From: Leptospira_A soteropolitanensis
GTDB taxonomy: Bacteria > Spirochaetota > Leptospiria > Leptospirales > Leptospiraceae
DNA: 64,000 nucleotides
Direction: 5' to 3' (one strand)
Assembly: GCF_026151335.1 (NCBI RefSeq)
Contig: NZ_JAMQPP010000007.1
Position 1 is the first letter of the stretch; each line of letters begins with the position of its first letter. Of the stretch, positions 62,236 to 64,000 are shown in pieces. The notes under the pieces were generated by a model. That model saw only the letters and a program-made list of their open reading frames with translations, had not been told where the DNA came from and ran no database searches. A program made the translations under genes and the position numbers.

Positions 62236-62997
62236 TTAATGGATCATATGGTAAACTTCTTTCATTTCTTCTCTGAGAAGTTTCATTTTGTTTGGAACAT
62301 CTGGATGGGAAATATCTGCCGGATTGAGTAAATAGTTCTCGGGACCAAGTTCTCTAATCATCATTTTTGTTTGCCAAGTATTATCTTGCGGCATATTGAT
62401 GTCGGAGAGAAAGGTATAGTTTCTTTTGATTTCTGGTTTCACAAAATCCAAAATCGAATTGAAATGGTTGTCGTTATAAATTTTTCTTCCGTCCGCTAAA
62501 CGAGTGTATCCGCGGACAACGTAATCAATATAAACTACATCACATTCAAAGGCCTCAAATAAAAAATTGATGGAGTCGAGTGGAATGATCTCACCACAAG
62601 TAGAAATATCAATGTCTACTCGAAAGGAACAAATTCCATCAGGATCGGCAGCATCGGGATAGGTGTGCACTGTGATATGCGATTTGTCTAAGTGCATACT
62701 GACCTGTGCCGTTGGGATGGGATTACCGCCACCTTTAACATCGCTCATCAGAACCATAGCAGAAGCACCTACAGGATCGTAGTCTTGTGCAGAGACCGAA
62801 AGGATATTGGCATCAATTCGTTTGACAATCTCTTTTGAGATTTCTGTAATTTTGCTAGCATTGTATTTGTCGTGGATATAACTTACGTATCTACCTTTTT
62901 GTTCGTCATCCAAAGTGATGCAAAAATCGTAGAGGTTAAAACTCAAAACTTTTGTCAGATTGTTGAAACCGGAAAGTTTGATTTTTTCTTTATCCAT
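62236..62997 (-). CDS. speD: S-adenosylmethionine decarboxylase proenzyme (E. coli type)
   Basis: 253 residues. The processing site LDKSHITVHTYPD is present, with Ser106 becoming the pyruvoyl group after self-cleavage. FRVDIDISTCGEIIPLDSIN and DYVVRGYTR also match the E. coli-type SpeD. It provides decarboxylated SAM for spermidine. It converges on the Sco-like gene, with six bases between the stops. Confidence 0.93.
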   Translation of the reverse strand: MDKEKIKLSGFNNLTKVLSFNLYDFCITLDDEQKGRYVSYIHDKYNASKITEISKEIVKRIDANILSVSAQDYDPVGASAMVLMSDVKGGGNPIPTAQVSMHLDKSHITVHTYPDAADPDGICSFRVDIDISTCGEIIPLDSINFLFEAFECDVVYIDYVVRGYTRLADGRKIYNDNHFNSILDFVKPEIKRNYTFLSDINMPQDNTWQTKMMIRELGPENYLLNPADISHPDVPNKMKLLREEMKEVYHMIH

Positions 62998-63078
62998 TGC
63001 TACCTGCTTGTATAAAGAACAGAAATTCGGTATTTAGGTAAGAGGCAACTGAAATAACGAGAAAGTTTTAGAAAAGTC

Positions 63079-64000
63079 ATGGAAAACAAAATGGAATGGT
63101 GGAAACAAACTTCAATTTACCAAATTTACCCTTGGTCCTTTCAGGATTCGAATGGGGATGGGATCGGCGATTTACAAGGGATTCTCGGTCGTTTGGACCA
63201 AATTCGTGACTTGGGTGTCGAAACCATTTGGTTCTCGCCTTTTTACAGAAGCCCAGGCGAAGATTTTGGATACGATATTTCCGACTATACCGCCATTGAC
63301 CCTCGATTTGGGACGATGGAGGACTGCGACAAACTCATAAATGAAATCCATAAACGGAAGATGCGAGTTGTTCTGGATATGGTGATGAACCATACTTCTG
63401 ACAAACACCCTTGGTTTTTAGAATCCAAATCTTCCAAAGAGAATCCGAAAAGGGATTTTTATATTTGGAAAAAAGGGAATCGAAAGAAGCCGAACAATTG
63501 GATTTCAATGGTAGGAACGTCAGGTTGGAACTACGACAAAACCACTGACGAATACTATTATAGTAATTTTTTATCGTTTCAGCCGGATCTTAATTACAGA
63601 AACCCCAAAGTAAAAAAGGCCATGTTTGGAGTTTTGGATTTTTGGTTAAAAAAAGGTGTGGATGGCTTTCGATTAGATATCTTTAACTCCATTTATAAAG
63701 ACGAAAGTTTTAAAGACAATCCATTCAGCTTTCGGTATTTCCCCACACCGGATAACCATGATGAGGCGTTTTTTCAGAAAAAAACTTATAATCTCAATCT
63801 ACCAGAATCTTTTCAATTTGCAAAGGAAGTTCGAAAACATATTTCCAAGTACAAACAAAAACCATTTCTTATTGGAGAAGTGAGTGGGTCGGATAAAGTT
63901 TTAAAATCCTTTTTAGGTGAAAAGGCTGATGGCCTCAATTTGGTTTTTCAATTTGAATTAATTCATTTTGATTATCATGCAAAGTTTTTTAAAGATCTTT
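63079..64000 (+). CDS. GH13 alpha-glucosidase / oligo-1,6-glucosidase-like enzyme (C-terminus beyond the window)
   Basis: The frame is open for 307 codons from the ATG at 63079 to the window end. GH13 regions I-III are visible: DMVMNHTS, the nucleophile Asp in GVDGFRLDIFNSI and the acid/base Glu in FLIGEVSG; region IV lies beyond the window. The N-terminus WWKQTSIYQIYPWSFQDSNG and the calcium-type DSNGDGIGD loop fit the oligo-1,6-glucosidase/trehalose-type subgroup. There is no signal peptide. This is the second GH13 enzyme in the window. Confidence 0.9.
   Translation, partial: MENKMEWWKQTSIYQIYPWSFQDSNGDGIGDLQGILGRLDQIRDLGVETIWFSPFYRSPGEDFGYDISDYTAIDPRFGTMEDCDKLINEIHKRKMRVVLDMVMNHTSDKHPWFLESKSSKENPKRDFYIWKKGNRKKPNNWISMVGTSGWNYDKTTDEYYYSNFLSFQPDLNYRNPKVKKAMFGVLDFWLKKGVDGFRLDIFNSIYKDESFKDNPFSFRYFPTPDNHDEAFFQKKTYNLNLPESFQFAKEVRKHISKYKQKPFLIGEVSGSDKVLKSFLGEKADGLNLVFQFELIHFDYHAKFFKDL

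Overview
The window looks like chromosomal DNA from a spirochaete of the genus Leptospira. The base composition is moderately AT-rich, and TTG and GTG starts are used now and then. The gene content also fits: paired FlaA flagellar sheath genes, a very long GreA-type protein, an Lsa36-like surface protein, and many lipoproteins and signalling proteins. The species cannot be fixed by eye; a saprophytic-clade Leptospira is my best guess. Almost all of the window is dense chromosomal housekeeping sequence. I see no insertion sequence, prophage, integrase, CRISPR array or rRNA operon, and no gene-free stretch longer than about 300 bases.

Layout. 1-5.1 kb: a HerA-like ATPase cut by the window edge, a hybrid 7TM histidine kinase facing a NarL/LuxR-type response regulator, and a small cyclic-nucleotide-binding protein. 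5.2-7.3 kb: a PUR-alpha-like nucleic-acid-binding gene running directly into flaA2-flaA1. 7.4-12 kb: the long GreA protein and a convergent M23 peptidase. 12-19.1 kb: an LptE-like lipoprotein, Fur-family regulator and tgt; then a STAS protein, a LysM lipoprotein, nadC and rel. 19.1-25.8 kb: an intracellular-type GH13 glycosidase divergent from a run of four genes (peptide-binding lipoprotein, kinase-fold protein, GT-C glycosyltransferase, PgeF-like protein). 25.7-30.2 kb: a tightly overlapping minus-strand operon pgm-argD-leuB plus an atypical receiver. 30.2-37.7 kb: an aminotransferase, exonuclease, CBS protein, three tRNAs, hemW, a bifunctional nuclease, a phasin-like protein, an MFS transporter and a double-ACT protein. 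37.8-43.1 kb: an outer-membrane protein, a PilZ protein, an unknown 505-residue protein, and a TPP riboswitch controlling thiC. 43.1-49.9 kb, minus strand: trxA, an MBL/cyclic-nucleotide-binding fusion and an acyl-CoA dehydrogenase; then unknown secreted and cytosolic proteins, panD and a Panacea-like gene. 49.9-54.1 kb: lipB, a membrane sensor-like protein, a STAS/zinc-ribbon fusion and murJ. 54.2-59.9 kb, minus strand: ileS, a leucine-rich-repeat lipoprotein and a 724-residue unknown. 60.1-64 kb: a chemoreceptor overlapping a Sco-like protein, speD, and a GH13 alpha-glucosidase cut by the window end.

Themes. Signalling is rich: a hybrid kinase, two response regulators (one with a substituted phosphorylation site), two STAS proteins, PilZ, CBS, ACT, two cyclic-nucleotide-binding proteins, Rel and a chemoreceptor. 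Biosynthetic functions include thiamin, NAD, pantothenate, lipoate, leucine, arginine, polyamine and queuosine. The best leads are the thiC expression platform, the Asp-to-Glu receiver, the PUR-alpha/flaA coupling, the kinase-fold protein and two unusual domain fusions. None amounts to a clearly new system.
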